NCBI RefSeq assembly: GCF_005771405.1
Contig: NZ_VAUA01000007.1
Span: forward strand, 124,001 to 188,000
DNA from: Parasedimentitalea maritima
GTDB taxonomy: Bacteria > Pseudomonadota > Alphaproteobacteria > Rhodobacterales > Rhodobacteraceae
Direction: 5' to 3'
Length of the DNA stretch: 64,000 nt
The notes beneath the pieces were generated by a model, which worked only from the letters and a program-made list of their open reading frames with translations, ran no database searches and had not been told where the DNA came from. Positions 44,463 to 52,952 of this stretch are shown here, one piece after another. Every line of letters starts with the position of its first letter. Position 1 is the first letter of the stretch. Made by a program: the position numbers and the translations under genes.

Positions 44463-45289
44463 GGTTGCGCTTCATCTGCGGCAGAAGGGAGGTGAACCGT
44501 GTAACGTGCAGCCAGTTTTTCGTATTGAAGCTCCATCAGCTCCATTTTTTTAGCTGTGCGCCAATCTGCAACAACGCCGACCTGAACCTCCTTTAGCGGA
44601 GGCAGGTCGCTGGCCTCTTTTTGTTCTACCAAAACAAGATGATAGCCATACCCAGATTTTACTGGCCCGGTCCACTCTTCTAACGGCATCGCGCTAATAG
44701 CAGCGGCGAAGCCTGTACCAAACATGGCGTCGACGCGGGTGTCAGCTGCAAGCGAAACCTGCAGGCTCAGTTGTGTGGGTTTGCCCAATTGACCCGGTGA
44801 CTGGCCGCTCCGCAATTGTTCAAGAATTTGCGTGGTTTCTTGTTGTTGTGGGGCATCGCCCAGAAACACCTGTAAAAAGGCGACCTTTGGTCCTATCTCA
44901 TATTTGGCAGAGTTGGCTTGATAGTACTCTTCCAACTCATCTGTTGTGGGTTCCAGGGCTTCGGCAAACGAGGCTACAAAAAACTCCATTTTTTGCTGCA
45001 GGCGACGGCGAATGAGCGCGTCATTCTGATCCATACCAAGCGCGATTGCTTCGCGGACGAGTATTTCCTGCCGCACAAAGCCGTCGGTCAGTTTCTTGCG
45101 TTCCTGTTCGCTTGGTTGTCGTTGCCACGTTTTTTCGAACTGGGCTGCCAGCAGATCCAAATCAGTGGCGTTGATCTCGATTACACTTTGATTTGTTTGG
45201 GGCGCACTGTCATCGACCGCGATGAACCACACAAAAATTGCTACACCCATCAATAAGAAGTGTAGCAGTGGTTCCTTCAAAATTTTCAT
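44459..45289 (-). CDS. Membrane-anchored parvulin-like peptidyl-prolyl isomerase
   Basis: A 276-residue protein with one N-terminal helix (about 7-24) and a periplasmic part. It has a SurA/PpiD-like helical region (RQPSEQERKKLTDGFVRQEILVREAIALGMDQNDALIRRRLQQKMEFF) and a divergent rotamase domain (VAFLQVFLG ... FGTGFAAAISAMPLEEWTGPVKSGYGYHLVLV). GPVKSGYGYHLV is the recognisable parvulin element; activity itself is unproven. ATG 45289 is used although no good ribosome site is seen. It sits between DUF3604 and HupE-like genes and may be a dedicated folding factor for one of them. Confidence 0.85.
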   Translation of the reverse strand: MKILKEPLLHFLLMGVAIFVWFIAVDDSAPQTNQSVIEINATDLDLLAAQFEKTWQRQPSEQERKKLTDGFVRQEILVREAIALGMDQNDALIRRRLQQKMEFFVASFAEALEPTTDELEEYYQANSAKYEIGPKVAFLQVFLGDAPQQQETTQILEQLRSGQSPGQLGKPTQLSLQVSLAADTRVDAMFGTGFAAAISAMPLEEWTGPVKSGYGYHLVLVEQKEASDLPPLKEVQVGVVADWRTAKKMELMELQYEKLAARYTVHLPSAADEAQP

Positions 45290-45368
45290 TAGCACAATGT
45301 TTGATGACTCAATGTGGGCTGTCGGATCCGTACCATAGGGCAGGGTTGACGGCCCTGTTTGTGGAGCA

Positions 45369-45397
45369 TCCGCCCCTCACAGAGTGGGAGGGGCGGA
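45369..45397 (-). other. Strong stem-loop between DUF3604 and the isomerase gene
   Basis: TCCGCCCCTC (45369-45378) pairs perfectly with GAGGGGCGGA (45388-45397). It lies 8 nt after the DUF3604 stop. No T-tract follows on the minus strand, so it is more likely an mRNA-stabilising or partial-termination element than a full terminator. Confidence 0.6.
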
Positions 45398-45405
45398 CAT
45401 GAGAA

Positions 45406-47346
45406 TTATTCACCTGTAGGTGTAAACCAGATCGGCGAGGTATAGGCGCGTTCTTGATGTGAAGTTGGTGCACCCTCTGGGATGTCCACACCAAATTTCA
45501 GTGCGTCATACAGGTACCATGGGGGTGTTGGGATCTCCAAAACCCGTGCATAATAAAACGACCGTTCGGCAGGATCAAAATCCGGGTCAGACCAAACCGT
45601 GATCAATTCGGCCGCACCAATTGTATTGGTCCAAGTCGCAGAGGCAACATCAACGGTATTACCAACCGCTGGAAGTTTGCCGTCGCTGCCAGCCTGCCGG
45701 TCATCCGACCAAGACACATCGTAGACCTTTTCGTGGGTGTTTCCTTCTGCGTCCAGCCATCCTTTGATGATCTGGATCCGATCCAGATTTGCACCGATAG
45801 GATCACGCAATGCCGCGACCAGGAAGGATGGTGCCGTCCCTTCAGGAGCGTTCACAAGATCGCCGCCCATGGGGACGCCTTTGGCATAACCAATGGCTGA
45901 CGGAGAGCGGCTGAATTGATCGCTTTCGTCAAAGTCCCAACCGCCAAACAGGCGGACAGCCATACGCGGGCCGGTGGTTGCATAGACTTCCTTGCGGTCC
46001 ATGGCATCAAAAATGGAGGCCCGGGTGTTTTCGTCGGCCCAAACTGCCGTAAGTCCGGATCCAACCTGTTGCCAGCTGAACAGCTCGCCCTGTTCCGTCT
46101 TCATGAACGAATGGTCCAAACGTTCTGCTGAGGGTTCGTATCCAGCGTGTTTGCCGAAAAAGTTGTCTTCGGATGTCACAACAATTGAATTATGCGCGTC
46201 CGACGCCCCTTGCAGACCAAATTTGTAGGGGTTGGTGCCGAACTTCTCTTCCAACAACAGACCGTTTTTCAGTGCTTCGCGGGCATACTCGCCTGCAAGC
46301 ATTTCGTCGGTTTTTGCGACGCTAAGATCCAGGTTGCCAGCGTCCCAGGTCCCGTAATCGGCGAACTCATCATCTGGCGACAAGAATGGATGGGCTTCGC
46401 CATCACCTTTGATCTGGGTGATCTCGTACATGCGCTCCCATTTTGCGCGTTGTTCGACATACATCTGATCAATCTTGCGGCCAGAATATTGTGCATCGAC
46501 AGGGAACATGATGCCGTTTGACAGGTTGCCATTATGGGCAAATGTCATCACAGCACCGTTTGTGCGGGCTTCATAAGCTTCCAGGTATTTATACAAGTCT
46601 AGCGGATCAGTGCTGCCTATCGGATGCTGGGTTGTGTAAGGGACCACCTGGCGTGCGCGGTCTGCACCATCCCGGAAAATGACATTCCGATGCATGTTGG
46701 CGCCTTCAACCAGAGAGGTCCATTCGAACCCGATCATGGCTGTGAAGCTGCCAGGCGTGTTGTGATTTTCGGCTGCTGTGATGACGTCTTCCCAGATATT
46801 GGCATATCGCCGCGCACCGGGAGAGTAGTTGGCGAACATCTCCGGGTCCATTTGACCCTGTGAAAACGTCGCAATCAAATCCAGAGTTGAGTCTACCGCT
46901 GTCTGTCCACCGGCGCGCATGCCTTCGGACCACCGTGCACCCTGTTCATATTGCGTGACGATGGGGGCGGCATCCAGAATATCGACAATCAGCCCCATAC
47001 CGTCGGAGTGATCAGTAATCGCCAGCCAATCCAGTGGCCGGTCAAGTTTGACGGGCTGTCCAGAGCTGGCCATGATCTGCTCACCACGTGCCAGACGATA
47101 CGCATCATCCAGACCTACGCGATTGCCGAACCCACCTGCATCCATCGACAGACTGGTGTGCAAGTGGCTGTCACCCCATAATGGGCGCTCAGGGAAGTCG
47201 CGATCCGTATAAGGAGAGTAGGGTTTTCCTTCTGGAAAAAGCGGAGCCAGTTGTTCTTTGCTCGCATGGGATTCTTGCGCCACCACTGGAAAAGCGGACA
47301 TGGACAATGCAACCAAAGCACCGGTAGAAATCTTGGATTTCGACAT
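45406..47346 (-). CDS. Secreted DUF3604 protein with PHP-like metal site
   Basis: A 646-residue protein with a signal peptide (MSKSKISTGALVALSMSAFPVVAQ). It contains the set of metal-ligand motifs of the PHP hydrolase fold: WGDSHLHTSLSMD (D59, H61, H63), LAITDHSDGMG (D112, H113), GFEWTS, MTFAHNGNLSNG and ASDAHNS. The C-terminal part (LRDPIGANLDRIQIIKGWLDAEGNTHEKVYDVSW) is a beta domain. DUF3604 enzymes have no established substrate that I know. The start at ATG 47346 has AAGGG upstream; a GTG three codons earlier is possible. It appears to lead the operon with the isomerase and HupE-like genes. Confidence 0.88.
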   Translation of the reverse strand: MSKSKISTGALVALSMSAFPVVAQESHASKEQLAPLFPEGKPYSPYTDRDFPERPLWGDSHLHTSLSMDAGGFGNRVGLDDAYRLARGEQIMASSGQPVKLDRPLDWLAITDHSDGMGLIVDILDAAPIVTQYEQGARWSEGMRAGGQTAVDSTLDLIATFSQGQMDPEMFANYSPGARRYANIWEDVITAAENHNTPGSFTAMIGFEWTSLVEGANMHRNVIFRDGADRARQVVPYTTQHPIGSTDPLDLYKYLEAYEARTNGAVMTFAHNGNLSNGIMFPVDAQYSGRKIDQMYVEQRAKWERMYEITQIKGDGEAHPFLSPDDEFADYGTWDAGNLDLSVAKTDEMLAGEYAREALKNGLLLEEKFGTNPYKFGLQGASDAHNSIVVTSEDNFFGKHAGYEPSAERLDHSFMKTEQGELFSWQQVGSGLTAVWADENTRASIFDAMDRKEVYATTGPRMAVRLFGGWDFDESDQFSRSPSAIGYAKGVPMGGDLVNAPEGTAPSFLVAALRDPIGANLDRIQIIKGWLDAEGNTHEKVYDVSWSDDRQAGSDGKLPAVGNTVDVASATWTNTIGAAELITVWSDPDFDPAERSFYYARVLEIPTPPWYLYDALKFGVDIPEGAPTSHQERAYTSPIWFTPTGE

Positions 47347-47519
47347 ACTAATCACCCTTTTGAATTGTACACGCTGAAAAAACTAAGCGTAAACGACAAT
47401 TTATCAAAGAGATAGTGAGACTTTTTGGCGTCGGCAAAAGTCTACTTTTGCTAGAAATGCATTTGAGTTCTGGAACATAGGCCAACCATTAAAGCGGATG
47501 CGATAGAGAGCAACAATCC

Positions 47520-47554
47520 TAAGTGCAGGGGCGCACGGGGTGCCCCTGCACTTA
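47520..47554 (-). terminator. Probable terminator of the glycosyltransferase gene
   Basis: TAAGTGCAGGGGC (47520-47532) pairs perfectly with GCCCCTGCACTTA (47542-47554), a 13-bp stem 20 nt after the stop at 47574. The following minus-strand sequence GGATTGTTG is a poor U-tract, so termination may be partial. Confidence 0.6.
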
Positions 47555-47573
47555 GAATGAATGCACTGTTTGC

Positions 47574-49757
47574 TCAAGCCGCGACGGTTTCCGGCCTAAG
47601 GCTTGTTTTGCCGGTTTCCATTTCCGGGACGTTCAAGTGGTCTGGTGCCAAACCATTCAGATATCTGTCAAATGCCATGTCAAAGCCCCGCTCCAACGCG
47701 CGGGTAAATGCCTCGGTCTGGAACAGTGATGCAGTTTTGCGGTTTGTTGTCAGTCTACTGCGTAGGCCCAGCAAATCATCGGGTGATCTAGCCAGCTCCA
47801 AAGCGCGGGCTTCATAATCACCCTCGCTCTGCGTGATAAGTTCGGGCAGGCCGACGGCCTTCAACAGGCTACCCCCAACGCGCGAAGCAAACTGCTGCCC
47901 CATCAGTGTCAGGACTGGCAAGCCAGCCCAAAGCGCGTCACTGGCGGTGGTGTGGGCATTGTAGATAAAGGTATCAAGAAACAAGTCGGCGACTTTTTGA
48001 CGGGCCAGGTGATCTTGTTGCGGCATGCGATCTGCAAAGACTAACCGGCTTGGATCGATTCCACGTGCTTCGGCCTCGCGTTGCAAATTGGCCTGGGACC
48101 ATTCATTGCTGCGCAAGAGCCACAGAACGCTGCCATCAACCTGTGCGAGCAACCGCATCCAGATATCAAATTCGCGCGGGGTGATTTTGTAGCTGTTGTT
48201 AAAGCTACAGAAGACAAACGCATCCTTGGGCAGGCCACATGCTTCGCGGGTGAATTGACGGTCAGAGATTTGCCGCTGGTCATCATTGATCTGATAACTA
48301 TGCGGCATTCGCATCAGATGTTCACTATAGTGGCGTTCGCTGCCAGGAGGGCAGACCGTGTGATCGCCGATTAAGTAATCAAACGCCGGGGTGCCCATGG
48401 TTCCAGGATAGCCAAGATAGGACATATGGACCGGAGCAAGGCGCGTGGCAAAAAGAGCACTTCGGTTGTCGCCGGTATAACCTTTCAGGTCTACGGCGAT
48501 ATCCAGTTTGTCAGCCTGAGCTGCGGCAACAAAATTCGTGTTGCTGACATTGCTCATCTCGCGGAAGTGGGTGACATGGCTGAGCAACCGCTTGCGTGAA
48601 TCGTCCTGCCGGTTCGGCCCATAGGAATATGCCACGACCTCAAACCGGTTAGGGTCATGTTGCTCGAACAGACCTCCCATCAAATGCATAGTGGCGTGCG
48701 CGTGAAAATCCGCTGAAAAGTAGCCTACACGCAACCGCTTGGGCCGTTTGGAGGCCCGAGCGGGCAGGGGGGGCGCAACGTCGCTGAATTGCTGTTCGGC
48801 ATAGGCCTGTGTCCGGTGACGCAACAGGTCAGGATTGTCCTCCATCGAAAGCATCGCAAACGGGGAACAGGCGGTGCCGCGCAGACCAAGATGTCGGCGA
48901 TGTTGCTGGTATTCTTCGGGCCAGCGCCAATCACTAATATGCGCCATCTGGTGCAATTTCTGAACCCGCGATCGATCATCATCGGCGTTAACCTCTAACG
49001 CGCTATCAAAGTTGCGGATAGCTTCGGTGCGATTGCCCAAAAGACCGTTGATTTGCCCCTGGTTAAAATGTGCAGCAGCAAAATCAGGGGAAATCTTGAC
49101 TGCGGATTCATATAGATCTCTGGCGCCGTTCAAATCACCAAGCTGACGTAACGTGCCGGCATGATTATATTGAAGCTGCGCATTTTGAGGGGCCAGTTTG
49201 CAGGCGGTGGCTTGATGCTGTGCCGCCTCGGTAAAGCGACCCAGTGTTGCGAGCGTATTGCCCAGATTGTTCAGTGCGGCAAGATTGTCTGGCTCCGCCT
49301 CGATCACCTTGGAATACTGCGTGATTGCATCGTGGAACTTGCGCTGCTGTTTGAGAGCATTTCCGAGCAGAGTGCGAGATTCGCCGGACTTGGGCTCAAT
49401 CTCACAGGCGCGGGTCAAACAAGATGCAGATTTGTCGAGCGCCCCAAGTTCAAGATAGCAGCGCCCAAGCAGAGACCAAAGGAAATGTGAGTCTTGATAC
49501 TCTCTGACCAGTTCCGCTGCGCTGGTTGCGGTGACGCGAAATTGCCCGGCAGCAAACCCCTTGGCTAGCTTTGCTTTCACCACTGCGGGTGGATCTGACG
49601 CTTGGCGAAGACGTTGAGATAGTGATTCAAGCGCTTTGCGCGCGTTCACATTCCTTGGGTAACGAGCCAGAATGTCGCCATAAATTTTTGCGGCGTCATC
49701 AAACTTGTCGGTGCGTTCCAGCCGTTTGGCGGCATTTAAAGACTTGGCGAGGGTCAT
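47574..49757 (-). CDS. TPR protein with SPINDLY/OGT-type glycosyltransferase domain
   Basis: A 727-residue protein. The first about 280 residues are TPR repeats (for example LGNALKQQRKFHDAITQYSKVIEAEPDNLAALNNLGNTLATLGRFTEAAQHQATACKLAP). The second half is the OGT C-terminal domain, with LRVGYFSADFHAHATMHLMGGLFEQHD, VDLKGYTGDNRSALFATRLAPVHMSYLGYPGTMG and FLDTFIYNAHTTASDALWAGLPVLTLMG. It is therefore a bacterial O-GlcNAc- or O-fucose-type transferase candidate acting in the cytoplasm; the sugar and target are unknown. It lies just upstream of secE on the opposite strand. Confidence 0.92.
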   Translation of the reverse strand: MTLAKSLNAAKRLERTDKFDDAAKIYGDILARYPRNVNARKALESLSQRLRQASDPPAVVKAKLAKGFAAGQFRVTATSAAELVREYQDSHFLWSLLGRCYLELGALDKSASCLTRACEIEPKSGESRTLLGNALKQQRKFHDAITQYSKVIEAEPDNLAALNNLGNTLATLGRFTEAAQHQATACKLAPQNAQLQYNHAGTLRQLGDLNGARDLYESAVKISPDFAAAHFNQGQINGLLGNRTEAIRNFDSALEVNADDDRSRVQKLHQMAHISDWRWPEEYQQHRRHLGLRGTACSPFAMLSMEDNPDLLRHRTQAYAEQQFSDVAPPLPARASKRPKRLRVGYFSADFHAHATMHLMGGLFEQHDPNRFEVVAYSYGPNRQDDSRKRLLSHVTHFREMSNVSNTNFVAAAQADKLDIAVDLKGYTGDNRSALFATRLAPVHMSYLGYPGTMGTPAFDYLIGDHTVCPPGSERHYSEHLMRMPHSYQINDDQRQISDRQFTREACGLPKDAFVFCSFNNSYKITPREFDIWMRLLAQVDGSVLWLLRSNEWSQANLQREAEARGIDPSRLVFADRMPQQDHLARQKVADLFLDTFIYNAHTTASDALWAGLPVLTLMGQQFASRVGGSLLKAVGLPELITQSEGDYEARALELARSPDDLLGLRSRLTTNRKTASLFQTEAFTRALERGFDMAFDRYLNGLAPDHLNVPEMETGKTSLRPETVAA

Positions 49758-49982
49758 GGAATCCTATCTCATTAATCACGCATTATAAGAGGTGACCCTT
49801 TTCTGGGGTCAGTCCTGGTATCGAGCTACAGTATTGGTGTTGAGAATTAAGATTGAATTGACTGCACATATTTTTGACGCTGGTTTGCATCAGATGGCAG
49901 AGGGGAGAGTGAACAGGGCTTGAAATCACCGCCCCTCCCCGTTAGGTCCCAGTTTGATTGCTAGCAGAGAGAACCCAGTCAA

Positions 49983-50180
49983 ATGGCCACTATCAACCCA
50001 GTTCAGTTCATTCAGCAGGTCCGTGCCGAAGTCAGTAAGATTGTCTGGCCGACTCGTCGTGAAGTGCTGCTGACCACTGTGATGGTCTTTATCATGGCTT
50101 CGCTTACCGCAGTGTTCTTTGCCTTGGTGGATATCATTATCCGCTTTGGTTTGACCAATGTGCTGGAGATGTTCAGCTAA
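49983..50180 (+). CDS. secE: Protein translocase subunit SecE
   Basis: Essential small clamp subunit of SecYEG. The 65-residue protein has the conserved amphipathic segment PVQFIQQVRAEVSKIVWPTRREVLLTTVMVF and a single membrane helix. The 214 nt between it and nusG is unusually long for this pair. The left flank (49758-49982) holds its promoter region, where I cannot assign boxes. Confidence 0.96.
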   Translation: MATINPVQFIQQVRAEVSKIVWPTRREVLLTTVMVFIMASLTAVFFALVDIIIRFGLTNVLEMFS

Positions 50181-50394
50181 AATATTTCGCCGAAGGTTAG
50201 CCTTCGTGCGAATATCAGGCGCACCACTTGATCTCGTCTTGATTGGCGGGTAGGTGAGCCTTGCCTCTGATGAGGGCGTGTGGCGATTCGCGTTGCGCGC
50301 CGTTTTTTGTTAGGGCGCAGTCTAGGGCTGCAAAGAAATTTATATGACGGCAAGGCAATGACGCCAGCCAGTCAGGACAAGGACGGTCAGGTTC

Positions 50395-50928
50395 ATGGCG
50401 AAGCGGTGGTATTCGGTCAGCGTTCTCTCGAACTTCGAAAAGAAAATCGCAGAGCAAATCCTCACGTCGGCTGCTGAAACCGGTCTTGATGACGACATCG
50501 ATGAGGTTCTGGTTCCCACCGAAGAGGTGATCGAAGTGCGTCGCGGCAAGAAGGTGACCACCGAGCGTCGCTTTATGCCGGGGTATGTTCTGGTGCACAT
50601 GGAAATGAGCGATCATGGCTATCACCTGATCAACTCGATCAATCGCGTTACGGGCTTTCTTGGACCTCAGGGTCGCCCAATGCCGATGCGCGATGCTGAA
50701 GTGAACCAGATCCTGAACCGCGTGCAGGAAGGCGAAGATGCGCCGCGTACACTGATCCACTTTGAAGTGGGTGAGAAAGTCAAGGTCAACGAAGGTCCGT
50801 TTGAGGACTTCGACGGTATGGTCGAGGAAGTCGATGACGAGAACCAGCGCCTTAAGGTGACGGTATCGATCTTTGGCCGGGAAACCCCGGTTGAACTGGA
50901 ATTCACTCAGGTTACCAAACAGGGTTAA
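50395..50928 (+). CDS. nusG: Transcription termination/antitermination factor NusG
   Basis: Binds RNA polymerase and links it to Rho or the ribosome. The 177-residue protein begins [22 protein letters not shown] (NGN domain), contains [21 protein letters not shown] and [18 protein letters not shown], and ends in a KOW domain ([51 protein letters not shown]). The gene has its own terminator just downstream, so rplK must be transcribed separately. Confidence 0.97.
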   Translation: MAKRWYSVSVLSNFEKKIAEQILTSAAETGLDDDIDEVLVPTEEVIEVRRGKKVTTERRFMPGYVLVHMEMSDHGYHLINSINRVTGFLGPQGRPMPMRDAEVNQILNRVQEGEDAPRTLIHFEVGEKVKVNEGPFEDFDGMVEEVDDENQRLKVTVSIFGRETPVELEFTQVTKQG

Positions 50929-50952
50929 GCTTTCAAGACCGTGAACAGTTAC

Positions 50953-50979
50953 AACGCCGTCCCTTTTGGGCGGCGTTTT
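50953..50979 (+). terminator. Rho-independent terminator of nusG
   Basis: AACGCCG-T-CCC (50953-50963) pairs with GGG-CGGCGTT (50968-50977) around TTTT, with one bulged T, followed by TT. It lies 24 nt after the nusG stop. Confidence 0.8.
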
Positions 50980-50994
50980 GCATTGGGGGCCGTG

Positions 50995-51579
50995 TTAGCG
51001 ACGCTGGCGCACGCGATCTGCAAGATCGGTGATCATCTCGTTTATCACCGTAGGTTCATCCCCCCGCAGCGCGTAAAAGCACAGGCCAGCCAGATCAGCG
51101 CTCAATTGGCGGGCGAGCTTTTTCGGGTTGCTGGCTTGTGAAAGCTCGCCAGCGGAAATCGCCTGTTCAAAAACAGCCTCAAACAGCTCTTCGTTCCGGG
51201 TCAACATCTCATTGATCTTATCGTGGATTGAGCCGTCGTCCAGGCCGCTCTCCAGCGTGGCTTTGACCAGGAAGCAAACGGGCAGGGGGGCGTCGGCGTT
51301 GGAGAGAGGGTGAGCGCGGAGGATGAAGTCTGCGAGCCCCTGTAATGGAGAGGTCGCAGAGGCCATTAGCTGTGCGCGCTTGTCGTTGAGCTGAAGGGCG
51401 TAGCGCTCCAAGCTTAAGCAATACAGCTTGGCCTTGCTGCCAAAGGCCGCGTAAATCGAGCCAGGGTGCATGCCTGTGGCACGCTCCAGGTCTTTTATTG
51501 ACGTGGAGGCGAAACCCTTCGTCCAGAACAGATTGAGGGCCTGATCCAAGGCGGCGTCTTTGTTGTGGTTCACACTCAT
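50995..51579 (-). CDS. TetR-family transcriptional regulator
   Basis: A 194-residue regulator with a TetR helix-turn-helix (DAALDQALNLFWTKGFASTSIKDLERATGMHPGSIYAAFGSKAKLY). The C-terminal domain contains PVCFLVKATLESGLDD and a single cysteine-bearing helix (LSADLAGLCFYALRG), similar to the AcuR/DhaR-like TetR subgroup. Start at ATG 51579; a 31-codon in-frame upstream stretch is polar and lacks HTH features. Two palindromes lie 45-84 bp upstream, shared with the divergent carboxymuconolactone decarboxylase-like gene. Confidence 0.9.
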   Translation of the reverse strand: MSVNHNKDAALDQALNLFWTKGFASTSIKDLERATGMHPGSIYAAFGSKAKLYCLSLERYALQLNDKRAQLMASATSPLQGLADFILRAHPLSNADAPLPVCFLVKATLESGLDDGSIHDKINEMLTRNEELFEAVFEQAISAGELSQASNPKKLARQLSADLAGLCFYALRGDEPTVINEMITDLADRVRQRR

Positions 51580-51623
51580 AACTCCCAATGTACGTGCGCG
51601 GGTTGGTAAAGCCAAGGTCACAG

Positions 51624-51663
51624 TTGAGTGATTGCTCAAATCAGACCTTGAGTGATCGCTCAA
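51624..51663. promoter_or_regulatory. Tandem TetR operators
   Basis: TTGAGTGATTGCTCAA (51624-51639) and TTGAGTGATCGCTCAA (51648-51663) are two near-identical palindromes with 24-bp centre spacing, about 45 bp from each divergent start codon. Placement and symmetry make them the likely binding sites of the adjacent TetR. Confidence 0.82.
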
Positions 51664-51710
51664 GTTGGCCATATGAGTGTCACGTTGATGATTTTACAAA
51701 GGATACAAAG

Positions 51711-52274
51711 ATGACGACTTTCCCTCACCACACTGCAGAAACTGCTCCTGAGGCTGCCAAAGAGAACCTGAAGGCTTCTGAAAAAGCTTATGGTTTCTTG
51801 CCGGGGCTCTATCAGGTGATGGCGGACGCGCCGCAGCTGTTGGATACCTACCTGCGCACACACGAAGCCTTTGTTAGCACCAGCTTTGACAATACTGAGC
51901 TGACCGTTGTGTGGCAGTCGATCAATGTGGAACACGATTGCCACTATTGTGTACCGGCACATACAGGCATCGCCCATTCAATGAATATTGACCAGGGCGT
52001 AATTGACGCACTGCGAGACGAGACCCCGTTGGTTGATCCAAAGCTGGAAGCTCTTCGTACCTTTACTCTCGCACTGGTGCGAGGGCGCGGGTATGTGGCT
52101 CAAGCTGATTACGATGCCTTTTATGCTGCGGGGTATGGCACGCAGCAGGTGTTGGAGATCATTCTGGGGCTCTCCCAAAAGATCCTCAGCAACTACACCA
52201 ACCATGTGGCGCTAACCGCTGTGGATCCTGCGTTCCAGCAATTTTCCTGGAACAAGACTGACAAAGTGGCGTAA
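51711..52274 (+). CDS. AhpD-like carboxymuconolactone decarboxylase family protein
   Basis: A 187-residue all-helical protein with the AhpD-type redox motif VEHDCHYCVPAHTG (E74, C77, C80, H84). Such proteins act as alkylhydroperoxidase or disulfide-exchange partners. A second sequence feature is YVAQADYDAFYAAGYGTQQVLEIILGLSQKILSNYTNH, common to the family. ATG 51711 follows AAAGGATACAAAG. Regulated by the divergent TetR through the operators at 51624-51663; a likely inducer is an oxidant or reactive electrophile (inference). Confidence 0.88.
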   Translation: MTTFPHHTAETAPEAAKENLKASEKAYGFLPGLYQVMADAPQLLDTYLRTHEAFVSTSFDNTELTVVWQSINVEHDCHYCVPAHTGIAHSMNIDQGVIDALRDETPLVDPKLEALRTFTLALVRGRGYVAQADYDAFYAAGYGTQQVLEIILGLSQKILSNYTNHVALTAVDPAFQQFSWNKTDKVA

Positions 52275-52525
52275 AGCGAAGGCCGCTCCCTGGGCCTTCG
52301 CAGCAAAGTTGCGGGGGCCCTTTCTGCGCATCGCACCTCTTGTTCCTTTGGTTTGGGGTAGATGTATTCGCCCCTTGCCAACTCTCGGAAACAGGCGTAA
52401 ACGCCGCCTCTATCGTCTTTGGGCGAGATTCTCCCGTGGGAGGTCGCAGGCATCGCGATGTCGGACTGAACCACGCAACACAAACCGGGCGGAACGCGTT
52501 TCGCTCACGTTGAAAGGAACACCAA

Positions 52526-52951
52526 ATGGCCAAGAAGCTTGCTGGTACAATGAAGCTGCAGGTTCCTGCAGGTAAAGCGAACCCCTCGCCACCAGTTGGT
52601 CCGGCGCTGGGTCAGCGCGGCATTAACATCATGGAATTCTGTAAGGCGTTCAACGCTAAGACTGCAGATCTGGAGCCCGGCGCGCCGTGCCCAACCGTGA
52701 TCACTTACTACCAGGATAAGTCCTTCACTATGGACATCAAGACGCCACCTGCGTCTTACTTCCTGAAGAAGGCTGCCAAGGTTAAGTCCGGTGCAAAGAC
52801 ACCGTCGCGCGAAACCGTTGGTACTGTGACCGCGGCCCAGGTGAAGGAAATCGCCGAAGCCAAGATGAAAGATCTGAACGCCAACGATATCGAAGCGGCA
52901 ATGCAGATCATCCTGGGCTCTGCCCGCTCTATGGGCATCGAGGTGAAGTAA
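52526..52951 (+). CDS. rplK: 50S ribosomal protein L11
   Basis: Large-subunit protein of the GTPase-associated centre. The 141-residue sequence begins [45 protein letters not shown], with the proline-rich N-domain loop, and ends with the RNA-binding C-domain ([46 protein letters not shown]). Upstream 250 bp contain its promoter and a 9-bp hairpin (52276-52301) after the preceding gene. It is 1 nt from rplA. Confidence 0.98.
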   Translation: MAKKLAGTMKLQVPAGKANPSPPVGPALGQRGINIMEFCKAFNAKTADLEPGAPCPTVITYYQDKSFTMDIKTPPASYFLKKAAKVKSGAKTPSRETVGTVTAAQVKEIAEAKMKDLNANDIEAAMQIILGSARSMGIEVK

Positions 52952-52952
52952 T

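Noticed and set aside
43217-49982. tRNA-Trp as an integration site for an element carrying the DUF3604 trio
   Set aside because: I found no direct repeat of the tRNA 3' end near 49.8-50.0 kb and no integrase gene, so an integrated element is not supported.
50215-50760. A 181-codon minus-strand frame over the secE-nusG gap and nusG
   Set aside because: Mostly antisense to nusG, with no recognisable motif.
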